A DNA stretch of 50,424 nucleotides from CAZTYI01 sp964466185. GTDB taxonomy: Bacteria; Chlamydiota; Chlamydiia; Chlamydiales; SM23-39. The notes beneath the pieces were generated by a model that ran no database searches, had not been told where the DNA came from, and worked only from the letters and a program-made list of their open reading frames with translations. Each line of letters starts with the position of its first letter. Within the stretch, counting starts at the first letter, position 1. Location of the stretch: assembly GCA_964466185.1 (NCBI GenBank), contig CAYXMS010000006.1, positions 1 through 50,424 of the forward strand. The letters run 5' to 3'. The position numbers were made by a program, and so were the translations under genes. Below are positions 37,693 to 46,839 of this stretch, one piece after another.

Positions 37693-38048
37693 ATGCTACC
37701 TTAAAAAAATAGTATATTAAATCAATCTAATCTATAATACAAAGATATTTTAAACTTGTTTGCTAAATATTAAAAACTAAAACTTATAAAGTCTTTTTAA
37801 TAATATTAAACTGCCAATATGAGTAATAAGTAGGTTTATAGTTTGTTAAAAAAAACAGTCGCCTATGTTACATACTATAGAAGGTTGTTTTCAAATAAAA
37901 AAAATATAAAATTAGGCAATAAATTTGCTGAAAAAAGGAAAAACATTGTTTTATTTTAAAAGAGCTTTTTTTAAACACCTTTAATAGCTTATCTTAAAAG
38001 CGTTGAAATTAAAAATCTTTGAATTTAATAAGTTAACAGGGTGCTTTT
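37693..38048. other. Intergenic, divergent promoters; nothing else seen
   Basis: This 356-base AT-rich region lies between the sulfatase-like gene (minus) and trxB fusion (plus). No ORF, RNA or strong hairpin is visible. Confidence 0.5.
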
Positions 38049-39641
38049 ATGTTTAAGGTATTAAAAGAATTTGGGGTTTTATTGCTTGTTGTTTATACAA
38101 GCATTTCTGTTGCACAAACGGAAACTGAACAGAAACAGGCTGAAAAGCCGATAAAAGCTGAAAATGTTGTAATCTTGGGAGGCGGCGTCAGCGGCCTTAG
38201 CTCAGGTATATATTTAGCCCGCAGCGGATTAAAGCCCATTATTGTAGCAGGACAGCAAAGCAGTACCATTTCACAAGCTGATGTAGTGGAAAACTGGCCT
38301 TCTGAAAAGCAAATCTCGGGTAGCAGATTGGTTGAAAAACTAAAAGAGCAGGCTTTGGCTTCCGGTTGTACGATTTTAGAAAAAGAAGCTACTTTTGTTG
38401 ATTTTTCTAAAAGACCTTTTACTATACAAATCAAAGGCTTTTGGGATAGTTCCGGAAAGACTATTTTGACCAATAACTGTTTGATCGCTATGGGCTGTGA
38501 AAGTAAACATTTGTACGTCCCGGGAGAACAGGAATATGCCAATAAAGGCGTTTCTTACTGTGCTCTTTGCGATGGTTCATTATATAAAGATAAAGTAGTA
38601 GCTGTAGTCGGCGGCAGTAAGTCTGCTGTTTTAGAAAGTTCTTTTTTAGCCAATCTGGCTCAAAAAATATATGTCCTTGTAAGGGGAGAAGATTTTAGGC
38701 CGACAGTTGAGCCCAAGCAGAAACAGGCTCTTTTGGCCAAGGATAATGTGCAGGTTTTATATCAAACAGCAATCAAGCAAATTCTGGGAGATGGACAGCA
38801 TTTGAATAGTTTGCTATTAAATAATGGAGAAAAGCTAAAAGTAGACGGCGTTTTTGTAGCTATTGGATTAAAGCCTAATACTAAACTGTTTGAGAAAAAA
38901 TTAGAACTTGATGAAACAGGTTTTATTAAAGTCGATGAATCCCAGAAAACTTCTGTAGAGGGCGTATTTGCAGCAGGCGATATCACAGCTTATCCTATAA
39001 AGCAGGCTATTTTAGCTTCCGCTTCTGGAGTTAAGGCTGCGCTTTCTATTGAACATGGTTGTTTTTTAGAAAAAGTCCACATGTTGGCCGACAAAAATCA
39101 GACAGAAAAAAATATTAAGATAGAACAAAAAAATGAGCTGGCAGAAAAAAACAAAAATATTATTACTCCTTTAGAATTAAAAGGGGAAAATTCTAATCTG
39201 CAAAGGGTTCAAAAAGATAATTATCTCAGAGAAAATAATGTAAGGGCTTCTATAACGAAAGAAAGCCTTGGCTGTAAAGAAAATAAGCTAAATAAACTTA
39301 ATACTGTTTCAGATATAAAAGATCAAAATGTCCAAGTTGTGGAGATTAAGTCTAGAGGGCAATTAGAAAAAGAGCTAAGCCAAAGCTCTTTGCCTATTAT
39401 TGTTGATTTTTATGCTACTTGGTGTGGTCCTTGTAAAAAAATAGCTCCTCTTTTGGAAACTTTGCCTGCCAGCAAAGTAAAAGTTTTAAAAGTTAATGTG
39501 GACAGCTGCTTGGACTTGGCCAGAGAATATAAAATTATGGCCATGCCGACAGCTATTTTATTTAGCTCGACAGGGGAAGTTTTAGCTACTAAAATAGGAG
39601 TCGGTGAAATTGATAGCTTAATTAAAGAGTTTTCTCATTAA
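38049..39641 (+). CDS. trxB: Thioredoxin reductase-thioredoxin fusion with signal-like N-terminus
   Basis: This 530-residue protein has a hydrophobic signal-like segment (residues 5-22) ending SVAQTE. A thioredoxin reductase domain follows (about 35-345) with FAD-binding GGGVSG (44-49), redox CALC (171-174), an NADPH-fold GGSKSA (188-193) and the FAD-binding GVFAAGD. After a Lys/Asn/Glu-rich linker of about 70 residues comes a thioredoxin domain (about 425-530) with WCGPC (Cys459, Cys462) and a cis-Pro MPT. Fusions of this order are known (for example in Mycobacterium leprae), but not normally with an export signal. If exported, an NADPH source is missing. Confidence 0.9.
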   Translation: MFKVLKEFGVLLLVVYTSISVAQTETEQKQAEKPIKAENVVILGGGVSGLSSGIYLARSGLKPIIVAGQQSSTISQADVVENWPSEKQISGSRLVEKLKEQALASGCTILEKEATFVDFSKRPFTIQIKGFWDSSGKTILTNNCLIAMGCESKHLYVPGEQEYANKGVSYCALCDGSLYKDKVVAVVGGSKSAVLESSFLANLAQKIYVLVRGEDFRPTVEPKQKQALLAKDNVQVLYQTAIKQILGDGQHLNSLLLNNGEKLKVDGVFVAIGLKPNTKLFEKKLELDETGFIKVDESQKTSVEGVFAAGDITAYPIKQAILASASGVKAALSIEHGCFLEKVHMLADKNQTEKNIKIEQKNELAEKNKNIITPLELKGENSNLQRVQKDNYLRENNVRASITKESLGCKENKLNKLNTVSDIKDQNVQVVEIKSRGQLEKELSQSSLPIIVDFYATWCGPCKKIAPLLETLPASKVKVLKVNVDSCLDLAREYKIMAMPTAILFSSTGEVLATKIGVGEIDSLIKEFSH

Positions 39642-39659
39642 ATATAAATGCCCATAAGT

Positions 39660-39700
39660 TGATTAAAAAAAAGATGCAGCGCCAGCGCTTTTTTTTAGAT
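39660..39700 (+). terminator. Possible terminator after trxB fusion
   Basis: AGCGCCAGCGCT followed by TTTTTTTT, with an A-run before it, could form a short hairpin with a U-tract. The loop is very small, so this is tentative. Confidence 0.4.
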
Positions 39701-39752
39701 TTGGAGAGTGAGTAAGTAATAGACTAATAAGCAACTAAAGGATGTTTTGTTA

Positions 39753-40448
39753 ATGTCTTGGTTTGATATTTTTGATTTTTTACTGTTTGATTTTGATGGG
39801 CTTTTGGTAGATACCGAAAAACTGCATTTTCAAGCCTATCAGAAAATGTTGGCGCATTATGACCAAAAATTGGATTGGAGTTTTGCCGACTATTGTTCTT
39901 TAGCCCATGCTGATGATGTAGCTGTTAAAAATGCTATATACAGACAATTTCCCCCTTTAAAAAATGTTCCCTGGAAAAAGCTGTATCAAAAGAAAAAAGA
40001 GCTGTATATGCAGCTTTTGATAGCTACTGAGATTGATCTAATGCCAGGCGTGAAAGAGCTTTTGATGAAAATCGGTGAAACTGGTAAAAAAAGCTGCGTG
40101 GTGACTCATTCTTTAAAAGAATTGGTAGATGCCATACGCCGGAAAAATCCTCTTTTGCAAAATATTCCCCATTGGATAACCAGAGAAGATTATTCCAGGC
40201 CCAAACCTGCTCCCGACGGTTATTTAAAAGCTTTGAACTTGTATGGCAGAAAAACAGCCCAGGAAAAAGTGATCGGTTTTGAAGATACCATCAGAGGCTT
40301 AAAAGCCTTAAGGGACTCTTGCTGCATAGTGCCTGTATTAATCTGCAGTCCAGACCATCCGCAAATGCAGAGTGTCGGAAAAGATATTTTACATTTTACT
40401 TCTTTTAAACAGCTTAATAATGGACTTTTATCAGAAAAAGCCCTCTAG
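39753..40448 (+). CDS. HAD-superfamily phosphatase (phosphoglycolate phosphatase-like)
   Basis: This 231-residue protein has HAD motif I FDFDGLLVDTEKLHF (nucleophile Asp), a helical cap, motif II TH(S), motif III with KPAPDGY and motif IV GFEDTIRGLKAL. This is the beta-phosphoglucomutase/phosphoglycolate phosphatase subfamily; the substrate is not determined. ATG 39753 (MSWFD) is preferred, with AAAGGA upstream. It overlaps the convergent truA by 35 bases at its 3' end, the same neighbour order as in Chlamydia. Confidence 0.85.
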   Translation: MSWFDIFDFLLFDFDGLLVDTEKLHFQAYQKMLAHYDQKLDWSFADYCSLAHADDVAVKNAIYRQFPPLKNVPWKKLYQKKKELYMQLLIATEIDLMPGVKELLMKIGETGKKSCVVTHSLKELVDAIRRKNPLLQNIPHWITREDYSRPKPAPDGYLKALNLYGRKTAQEKVIGFEDTIRGLKALRDSCCIVPVLICSPDHPQMQSVGKDILHFTSFKQLNNGLLSEKAL

Positions 40449-41163
40449 CAGGCGCTGCCATGCCGGCCTGGCGGCGGTCTTTAGAGACTAAAATGCGGGG
40501 AATATCCTCTAAGTTTAATTTGTAGGAAGCTGTTTCAATAATGGTTCCTACAATATTGCGCACCATCTTATATAAAAAACCGTCGGCTTCCAGTTCAAAA
40601 CGATAAGTGTTGTTATTGATTTGAACAAATTCTAGCTTGCTCAGGTTTTTTACCGGTTTAGTACGGGCGCAGCCTTCGTTGGATTTATTGGCAAAAGCTG
40701 AAAAATTATGTCTGCCCAGAAAATAGCGGCAGGCTTTTTGCATAATATCTAAATTTAGCTTGCGATAGATGTGAGTGAAAAAATGCCTTTCAAACGGGTC
40801 TTGATGCGTGCCTAAAGATAGAAGATAATGGTAAGTCTTTTTCTTGGCACAGTAGCGTGCATGGAATTTATCGTCTGCCGGTTCGATCTTTTTCACCCTA
40901 ATATCTTTGCTGATTAGGCCGTTTAAAGAATATAAAAACCGTTTTAGGTTTTGAATTTCATGTTCTGTTTGAAAATGGGCTGTTTGCTCTAAAGCATGTA
41001 CGCCGGCATCTGTTCTGGAAGCGCCAATCAGAAAAGTCTGCCTTTTTAATAGGACAGCCAAAGCTTTTTCTAAAGCTTGCTGGATAGTATTGGCTTTTTT
41101 CTGGCTTTGCCAGCCGCTATAGCAAGTTCCATCGTAGGCAATTTTAAGTTTGTATTTGGACAT
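40414..41163 (-). CDS. truA: tRNA pseudouridine(38-40) synthase TruA
   Basis: The protein modifies uridines 38-40 of the tRNA anticodon stem. The 249-residue protein has the catalytic motif GASRTDAGVHALEQ with nucleophile D52 and the C-terminal FLYKMVRNIVGT. It overlaps ispD by 20 bases and is probably co-transcribed with it. Confidence 0.95.
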   Translation of the reverse strand: MSKYKLKIAYDGTCYSGWQSQKKANTIQQALEKALAVLLKRQTFLIGASRTDAGVHALEQTAHFQTEHEIQNLKRFLYSLNGLISKDIRVKKIEPADDKFHARYCAKKKTYHYLLSLGTHQDPFERHFFTHIYRKLNLDIMQKACRYFLGRHNFSAFANKSNEGCARTKPVKNLSKLEFVQINNNTYRFELEADGFLYKMVRNIVGTIIETASYKLNLEDIPRILVSKDRRQAGMAAPARGLFLIKVHY

Positions 41164-41815
41164 AGTTCTCAGCTAATTTTAAATCTGCAGGAGTAGTTAT
41201 TTTTACATTAAAGCTGTTGTCTTCGACAATTTTTACCGGCATATGCAGCATTTCTACTAACGAGACATCATCTGTAATGGTTTGAACAGGAGAAATCATT
41301 TTAAAGCCGCGATCTAAAAGATCAGGCAGGATAGCTTGGGGAGTATATACTTCATATAAATTGTCCCGTTGCAGTGTTTTGGCTACAAAGCCATTTTCTA
41401 TTTGTTTAATTGTATGTTTAACTTTGGAGCCTAAAGTCGCAGCTCCATATTTTAAACTCATTTTAACCAGTTCTAAAAAGGCCTTTTCATTAATGAAAGG
41501 GCGTACACTGTCATGGATAATGACCAAATCCGAGGTAAAAGCTGTTTTTTTAAAACCCGATAAAACCGAATCCTGACGCCTTTTTCCTGGCTCTGCAAAA
41601 ATGATACGGGGATGTTTTTCCTGAAAAGATTTTTGGAAATTTTCTTCGCAGACTACGATAATTTCAGAAATTTCCGGTCTTTTTAAGAAAAAATCTAAAC
41701 TGTGCCAAGCTAATTTTTTACCTAAAAAAGGTAAATATTGCTTGGGCAAAGAGCCGCCCATACGCACTCCTTTGCCTCCCGCTAAAAAAATCAAAGAAAT
41801 TAAAGGATCTGCCAT
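41144..41815 (-). CDS. ispD: 2-C-methyl-D-erythritol 4-phosphate cytidylyltransferase
   Basis: This is step three of the MEP isoprenoid pathway (CTP + MEP). The 223-residue protein has the CTP-binding signature LAGGKGVRMGGSLPKQYLPF (residues 11-30), VIIHDSVRPF and the C-terminal DDVSLVE/VKITTPADL. The gene order ispD-truA is conserved in Chlamydia. Confidence 0.95.
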   Translation of the reverse strand: MADPLISLIFLAGGKGVRMGGSLPKQYLPFLGKKLAWHSLDFFLKRPEISEIIVVCEENFQKSFQEKHPRIIFAEPGKRRQDSVLSGFKKTAFTSDLVIIHDSVRPFINEKAFLELVKMSLKYGAATLGSKVKHTIKQIENGFVAKTLQRDNLYEVYTPQAILPDLLDRGFKMISPVQTITDDVSLVEMLHMPVKIVEDNSFNVKITTPADLKLAENYVQIQT

Positions 41816-41912
41816 TGTTTGTTCCTTTCTCTTAATTTTCAGAGAGTAAAAAAAATAATATAAAAAAGTTAATTTTTTAAAGCTTTTAGCTTTTTTTAAC
41901 TTTTAGAATAAC

Positions 41913-41956
41913 AAAAAAGCCCTAAAATCAAAAGAATGATTTTAAGGCCTTGTTTT
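41913..41956 (-). terminator. Terminator after the SWIB gene (possibly bidirectional)
   Basis: A 12-bp stem (GCCCTAAAATCA / TGATTTTAAGGC, one G-U) with loop AAAGAA is followed on the minus strand by CTTTTTTGTT. It lies just downstream of the SWIB stop at 41983. Confidence 0.8.
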
Positions 41957-41982
41957 TTCTTTCAAAAAAAATAATTTAAAAT

Positions 41983-42249
41983 TTATTTAGAAAGATGATT
42001 GTTTACTTTTTTAGTCATTTGAAACATGTTAATAGGTCTTTTACTACCAAAAACTTTAGATAAAGCAGGATCAGGATTGATGTTTCTTCTGTTCTTTTTA
42101 TCTTGCAGTCCCTTTTTTTTAATATAAGACCACAGTTTTTTAGTAACTTCAGTTCTTGGCATTGGACCTTTTCCTACCACAGCTGCAAGTTCTGAGCTGA
42201 TGCGCATGGGCTGCATAAATTTTGTATTTTTGCTTTTTTTAGCTGGCAT
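41983..42249 (-). CDS. SWIB/MDM2-domain protein
   Basis: The 88-residue protein is almost entirely one SWIB domain (MRISSELAAVVGKGPMPRTE, VTKKLWSYIKKKGLQDKKNR, KVFGSKRPINMFQMTKKVNN) with a basic N-terminus. SWIB is mostly eukaryotic; chlamydiae carry it both alone and fused to topoisomerase I. It is possibly linked to chromatin/nucleoid condensation. Its position between ispD and prfB matches Chlamydia. Confidence 0.92.
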   Translation of the reverse strand: MPAKKSKNTKFMQPMRISSELAAVVGKGPMPRTEVTKKLWSYIKKKGLQDKKNRRNINPDPALSKVFGSKRPINMFQMTKKVNNHLSK

Positions 42250-42351
42250 AATAAAAATCTCCTTTTATATAAAAAAAGTTTATAACAATCTTCTAACAAC
42301 GTTTTAGCTTGATGAGGAATTAATAGTCAAAACAAATTCTTCTTTTTTTTT

Positions 42352-42388
42352 AAAAAAAAAGAACGACATTTTTTAAATGTCGTTCTTT
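42352..42388 (-). terminator. Strong terminator of the small hydrophobic gene
   Basis: A perfect 14-bp stem AAAGAACGACATTT / AAATGTCGTTCTTT with 3-base loop is followed on the minus strand by a run of T. It belongs to the gene at 42430-42684. Confidence 0.9.
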
Positions 42389-42429
42389 AAATATAAAATC
42401 ACAATATAAAGTATTATTGTATCTTGTTT

Positions 42430-42684
42430 TTATTGTTGAATGGCTTTACCTATAAAATGTTTGGCTAAAAGAGCAATAGTTATAGTTAAAGCAGTAGCTG
42501 ATGCTAGAATTGTACAGCCGCTAATAATAGGACTGCTTGCCATAGCTGCACCTAAAGCAGGTATTTTACCTAAAATAGGCATTGCCAAATTGTTGACAGC
42601 AGTTGCCAATTGAGCACCTTTTTCTAAAGTAACTACACCACCGCTTTTTATACCACTCCAAATACCTTGTAAGCTAATTTGCAT
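42430..42684 (-). CDS. Small hydrophobic protein (Inc-like or membrane peptide)
   Basis: This 84-residue, Ala/Gly/Ile/Leu-rich protein has two hydrophobic stretches (about 26-48 and 52-75, ending LTITIALLAKHF) divided by a short polar/Gly region (GKIPALGAA). This recalls the bilobal membrane region of chlamydial inclusion proteins, but it is too short for a typical Inc. It has an excellent ribosome site (CAGGAGGTTTTAAAATG) and a strong terminator, which suggests a real, well-expressed monocistronic gene. I recognise no family. Confidence 0.6.
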   Translation of the reverse strand: MQISLQGIWSGIKSGGVVTLEKGAQLATAVNNLAMPILGKIPALGAAMASSPIISGCTILASATALTITIALLAKHFIGKAIQQ

Positions 42685-42864
42685 TTTAAAACCTCCTGAA
42701 AGAATTGTTAAAAATTTTAATTGAACGAAGATTATACGAATCCAGACTAGAAAAGTAAAGAAGAAGTAAAAACTCTTTTTTGAAAAAAGCTTTTTTCCTC
42801 GAGATTTTTTTTTCTTTGGCGCAAAATAGAGATTTATTAAAACAAAAGAAAAAGGAAGGTTTTT

Positions 42865-43948
42865 GTGGATTTGGCTAAATTAGAAATGAGAATTTCAGAC
42901 TTGTGGAGGTTTCTTTGACCTGGATCAAAAAATCAAAGAACTGCAACAACTGGAAAAGGCCAGTTCGGTAGAAAATTTTTGGCAGGATGCAGAGCAGGCA
43001 AAAAAAACCTTAAAAAGAATTTCTGATCTTAAATCTATTATTGAACCGATACAGCATATTAAACAGCACTTAAAAGATCTGAAAGCGTTGTTGCCGGAGG
43101 CTGAAAAAGTAAATGATCAAGATTTTTTGCAAGAACTGGAAAAGGAAGTCGGAAAAGTGGTAAAAGAGCTGGAACATTTGGAAATGCAAAAGCTGCTTGC
43201 TAAAGAAATGGATGGTAAAAGCTGCTTTTTATCAATCAATGCCGGCGCTGGGGGAACCGAATCCTGCGACTGGGTATCTATGCTGGCCCGCATGTATCAT
43301 AAATGGGCAGTTAAAAAAGGCTGGAAGGTGGAGATCCTGGATAAACTGGACGGAGAAGTGGCCGGTATTAAAAGCATCACTTTTAAATTCGATGGGCCCT
43401 ATGCGTTTGGTTATGCCAAGTCTGAAACCGGCGTGCATAGGCTGGTGCGCATTTCGCCCTTTGATAGCAATGCCAGAAGACATACCAGTTTTGCTTCCGT
43501 TGATGTAATCCCAATTTTAGATGAGGATTTGGAAATTCAAATCAATCCTGATGATTTGAGAATAGATACTTTTAGAGCTTCCGGAGCAGGAGGCCAGCAT
43601 GTTAATAGAACCGATTCCGCAGTAAGAATTACTTACTTGCCAAGTAAAATTGTTGTTTCTTGCCAAAGCGAGCGCAGCCAGCTGCATAATAAAGAAACAT
43701 GCATGAAAATGCTAAAAGCTAAACTGTATCAAAAACAGGAAGAAGAAAAAGAAGCCAAATTGAAAAATATCACCGGTGAGAAAAAAGACATTGCCTGGGG
43801 CTCGCAAATCCGCTCATATACTTTTCAACCATATACTTTGGTTAAAGATACCAGAACAGGGGTTTCTATTGGCAATATCCAGGCTGTAATGGATGGAGAG
43901 ATTGATGAATTTGTCGATGCATACTTAAAGAAAATTGGGGGAAAATAG
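42865..43948 (+). CDS. prfB: Peptide chain release factor 2 (programmed +1 frameshift)
   Basis: RF2 releases peptides at UGA and UAA. The reading frame starts at GTG 42865 (AAAGGAAGG upstream) and runs 17 codons to an in-frame TGA at 42916. It then shifts +1 to GAC at 42917 and continues to the TAA at 43946-43948, about 360 residues. The site GGAGGTTTCTTTGAC (internal Shine-Dalgarno, slippery CTT, stop TGA, then C) is the classic RF2 autoregulatory frameshift. The rest has the RF2 recognition motif SPF (in RISPFDSNA) and the catalytic GGQ (AGGQHVN). It is followed at once by two GNAT genes. Confidence 0.95.
42905..42919 (+). promoter_or_regulatory. RF2 programmed frameshift site
   Basis: GGAGG is spaced by TTT from the slippery CTT codon and the TGA stop followed by C. 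Low RF2 levels slow termination and let the ribosome slip +1, so the gene regulates itself. Confidence 0.93.
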
Positions 43949-43951
43949 GTC

Positions 43952-44452
43952 ATGCAGAATTTGCAGATCAGATATTCTCAAATGGCAGATGGCAAGATTT
44001 TAGCCGAATGGCTAAAAGATCACGATAACTGGCCTTATTTCCCAATTGCCTCCGAAAAGGAAGCCCAGCTTTTTGCAGATAACTGGATTGGTTTTTCGCG
44101 TTTTCGGGTCTCTTTAACTGCTATTTTAGAAGATCAAGTGGTAGGCATCGCCACGCTTTTTTTGATGCCTTATAAAAAAGTCTCTCACAGTCCTTTTTTT
44201 TATATGATTGTAGATAAACATAAACGGAACAAAGGCATTGGTTCTGATCTTTTAAAAAATATTATGAATTTGGCTGAAAACTATGTTTCCCTAGAAGCGC
44301 TAGTGGCGGAAGTATATACAGGCTCTCCTTTTATAGCCCTTTTAGAAAAAAATCATTTTCAGCAGTTTGCTTTTCAGGAAAATTATATTAAAATAGAAAA
44401 AAATAAATATTTAGCTAGGATTTTGTTCCAGCATTTTTTTACAAAAAAATGA
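43952..44452 (+). CDS. GNAT-family N-acetyltransferase A
   Basis: This 166-residue GNAT domain has an acetyl-CoA motif A (KRNKGIGSDLLKNI) and a final beta-strand motif. The substrate is unknown. The stop overlaps the next start (ATGA), and the two share a similar layout (FLMPYKKVSHSPFF here, LYLSFFKKISHHALF in B), so they are tandem paralogues co-transcribed with prfB. Confidence 0.82.
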   Translation: MQNLQIRYSQMADGKILAEWLKDHDNWPYFPIASEKEAQLFADNWIGFSRFRVSLTAILEDQVVGIATLFLMPYKKVSHSPFFYMIVDKHKRNKGIGSDLLKNIMNLAENYVSLEALVAEVYTGSPFIALLEKNHFQQFAFQENYIKIEKNKYLARILFQHFFTKK

Positions 44453-44946
44453 ATATAGAAAGTCTTCATATCCGTTTTGCTACTTTTGACGATACCAAAG
44501 ATTTAATACGTCTTTTTCAGGAAGAAGGAGTCTTGCGCTGGTTTCCAATGTATAGTTCTTTAGAAGTTAAAGATGCTGTTAAATTATGGATGAGCTATGT
44601 CAGACAGCAGGCAGTTTTAGCAGCTGAAATTGAAGGCCGGATAGTCGGGCTGGCCAATCTGTATCTGTCTTTTTTTAAGAAAATTTCCCATCATGCTCTT
44701 TTTGCTATTATTGTAGCTCCAGAGTATCGATCCCAAGGAATAGGTCAAAAAATTCTTAAAGAACTTTTTCAATTGGCTAAAGAAAAATTCCATTTGGAGT
44801 TTCTGCATTTGGAAGTGTATCAGCATAATCCTGCTATTAATCTGTATAAAAGATTGGGGTTCAAAGAATTCGGCCGCCAAAAAAAATTCATTAAAGAACC
44901 GGATGGTTCTTATCTAGATAAAATCATGATGCAAAAAAAACTTTAA
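44449..44946 (+). CDS. GNAT-family N-acetyltransferase B
   Basis: This 165-residue GNAT domain has motif A YRSQGIGQKILKELF and the typical LEVYQHNPAINLYKRLGF of motif B, with Asn and Tyr residues of the acetyl-CoA site. It is closer to RimI/YhhY-type enzymes than gene A. The start is at the ATGA overlap. Confidence 0.87.
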   Translation: MNIESLHIRFATFDDTKDLIRLFQEEGVLRWFPMYSSLEVKDAVKLWMSYVRQQAVLAAEIEGRIVGLANLYLSFFKKISHHALFAIIVAPEYRSQGIGQKILKELFQLAKEKFHLEFLHLEVYQHNPAINLYKRLGFKEFGRQKKFIKEPDGSYLDKIMMQKKL

Positions 44947-45079
44947 CAATTTTTTAGCTTTTTTTTTGAACTTTTTTATGTTAAACTAGTTTCCGTTTTT
45001 TTTGAAAAACATGGTATTTGTTCCTTTTTAAAGAAAAGATTTTTTCCAATAAATTAATAAAAAATAATTATTTTATAAT

Positions 45080-46831
45080 ATGTCTGGCGACTCTACTATT
45101 ATAGGCCATAGTAAACTGCAATCTTTTGATGCATGTAGGGAAGATTATTGCCAAAACAGACTGCATGGCATATTATATGAATCTCTAGCACCCTTTTTTC
45201 CACCGATTTTATGTTCCCATCTGCATAAACAAGTTGGTTATATATCCCGTTTTGTTCTTGATCTTATCAATACAAATGAAATATTTGAATGTTTGTATAT
45301 GATTAAACGCTTTTCTAAAAAGGAATTTGAGAGAAGATTTCCCTTTACCTTTTTCTTAATCCCCGGTAGAAAATTTTTGTGTATCAAGGTTATTCCTGTA
45401 TGTTATAAGCATGAAGTGTTTGAAGGCACCTATAAAAAAATAAAAAAAATCGCCGTTTTGAATTTTTCTTGTAATAATTTAAAAGATTTTGCTTCAGCTA
45501 TAGATTTTGTAAAATTACAAGTTGCTCAATGCGCTATAGGCAGAAGTAAAAGTGAAGAATCGGTTAAATTGTTTTTACACTCTCTTTTAATGTTAGATTA
45601 TCTGCCTGATGAGCATGTAGCAAAAGATTATAACTTGCTTTCAATTAGATTTTTACCCTTTGAAGAAGAGCCGGCTTATAGTCATGTGCGGACCTTGCAG
45701 AGCATATCGCATATGCTGCAAAAACTGGACAAAGATGAGTGCATTCCAGAAGATCTGCGAGCAGGTAAAAACTACAAATATAGATGTAAAATAGAATATA
45801 GACAAAAATGGTATCGTGGAACTCTTTTTGGGTTTTCTAAAATCTGTTGTCTTCCTGACATTAGTAAATCTTTTGAGCATTTAAAAGTTTCCGTTCAGGC
45901 TTTGCTGGATATTGCGCTTGTCTTGGATAGAATGGAAAGACGAAAAATTAGACATGGGGATGTCAAACCTAAAAATATGTTTTTGGATGAGGAAAACCAG
46001 GTTTTTTTGGCGGACCATGATTTTTTAGATGAAGAAGGTGTAGATCTTAATATATGGAAAAAAATACAGCCGGAAAATGGCGAACAAATATCCAGGTATA
46101 AAATAGCTGATCAAGATTATTATACCCCATATGCTTATTGGGATTTCTTGTCTTCTATAGGTATTTATACCGGCAATGATACGTATGGCTTTATGATTTC
46201 TGCCTTAGAAACAATTTTCCCTAAATTTGTCAGCTGGTGGCACAATGGGTATTGTTTAAACTTAAGAGATTCTCCACAAGAGATGCTCAAAATAACCGGC
46301 CATGGTATTCAGCTAGAAGCTTTTATATTAGAACAAGCTAAGAGTTTTGTTTTAATGTTAAATAGTTGTTTTGGAGAAGATGCACTTGATATGAATGAAA
46401 CAAAAAAAATTAATCAAAGCCCCTCTTTAAATCAGCTGCAGCAGGATTTGTTGGAAATTGTTGAAGCACAACAAGAAGAAACTCTTTTGGTTGTCGGTCT
46501 AAAGCAGATTAAATTGCTGGTAGATGATTTAATCGGCTTAAATTGTCTTGTAACTGAAGTTATAAAATCAGATGCTGATAACCGACAAATGTTTGATCAG
46601 CAAGTTGAGAGGGAATTTCAAATTATAGATGGCGAATTTTTTGTTAAAGAACATAAACTTGAAACAAAGTTTTCAGTTGCACCCTTTATGCCTGTTTTGC
46701 ACAATTTAATGAATCATTTGCAAGCATTGGTCGATATGAGCAGACCATTAGAGGTTCATCCTTTCAGGATGTTTAGAGCAGTTCGCAAAACTGTTAAAAA
46801 GCCGCCTGTGTATCCTAAAAAGCTAACCTAA
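45080..46831 (+). CDS. Eukaryotic-type protein-kinase-fold protein, divergent
   Basis: This 583-residue protein has no signal peptide or membrane segment. The middle carries a kinase catalytic loop, RHGDVKPKNMFLD (about residue 290), close to the HRD/HGD-x-K-P-x-N pattern. Next comes FLADHDFLDEE (about 311) where DFG stands in normal kinases, and DTYGFMISALETI like subdomain IX. No clear glycine-rich loop or VAIK lysine is visible. It may be an active divergent kinase, a pseudokinase or an APH-like enzyme. Being cytosolic and lineage-specific, it could be a secreted effector; this is inference. Confidence 0.62.
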   Translation: MSGDSTIIGHSKLQSFDACREDYCQNRLHGILYESLAPFFPPILCSHLHKQVGYISRFVLDLINTNEIFECLYMIKRFSKKEFERRFPFTFFLIPGRKFLCIKVIPVCYKHEVFEGTYKKIKKIAVLNFSCNNLKDFASAIDFVKLQVAQCAIGRSKSEESVKLFLHSLLMLDYLPDEHVAKDYNLLSIRFLPFEEEPAYSHVRTLQSISHMLQKLDKDECIPEDLRAGKNYKYRCKIEYRQKWYRGTLFGFSKICCLPDISKSFEHLKVSVQALLDIALVLDRMERRKIRHGDVKPKNMFLDEENQVFLADHDFLDEEGVDLNIWKKIQPENGEQISRYKIADQDYYTPYAYWDFLSSIGIYTGNDTYGFMISALETIFPKFVSWWHNGYCLNLRDSPQEMLKITGHGIQLEAFILEQAKSFVLMLNSCFGEDALDMNETKKINQSPSLNQLQQDLLEIVEAQQEETLLVVGLKQIKLLVDDLIGLNCLVTEVIKSDADNRQMFDQQVEREFQIIDGEFFVKEHKLETKFSVAPFMPVLHNLMNHLQALVDMSRPLEVHPFRMFRAVRKTVKKPPVYPKKLT

Positions 46832-46839
46832 TTGTTTTT

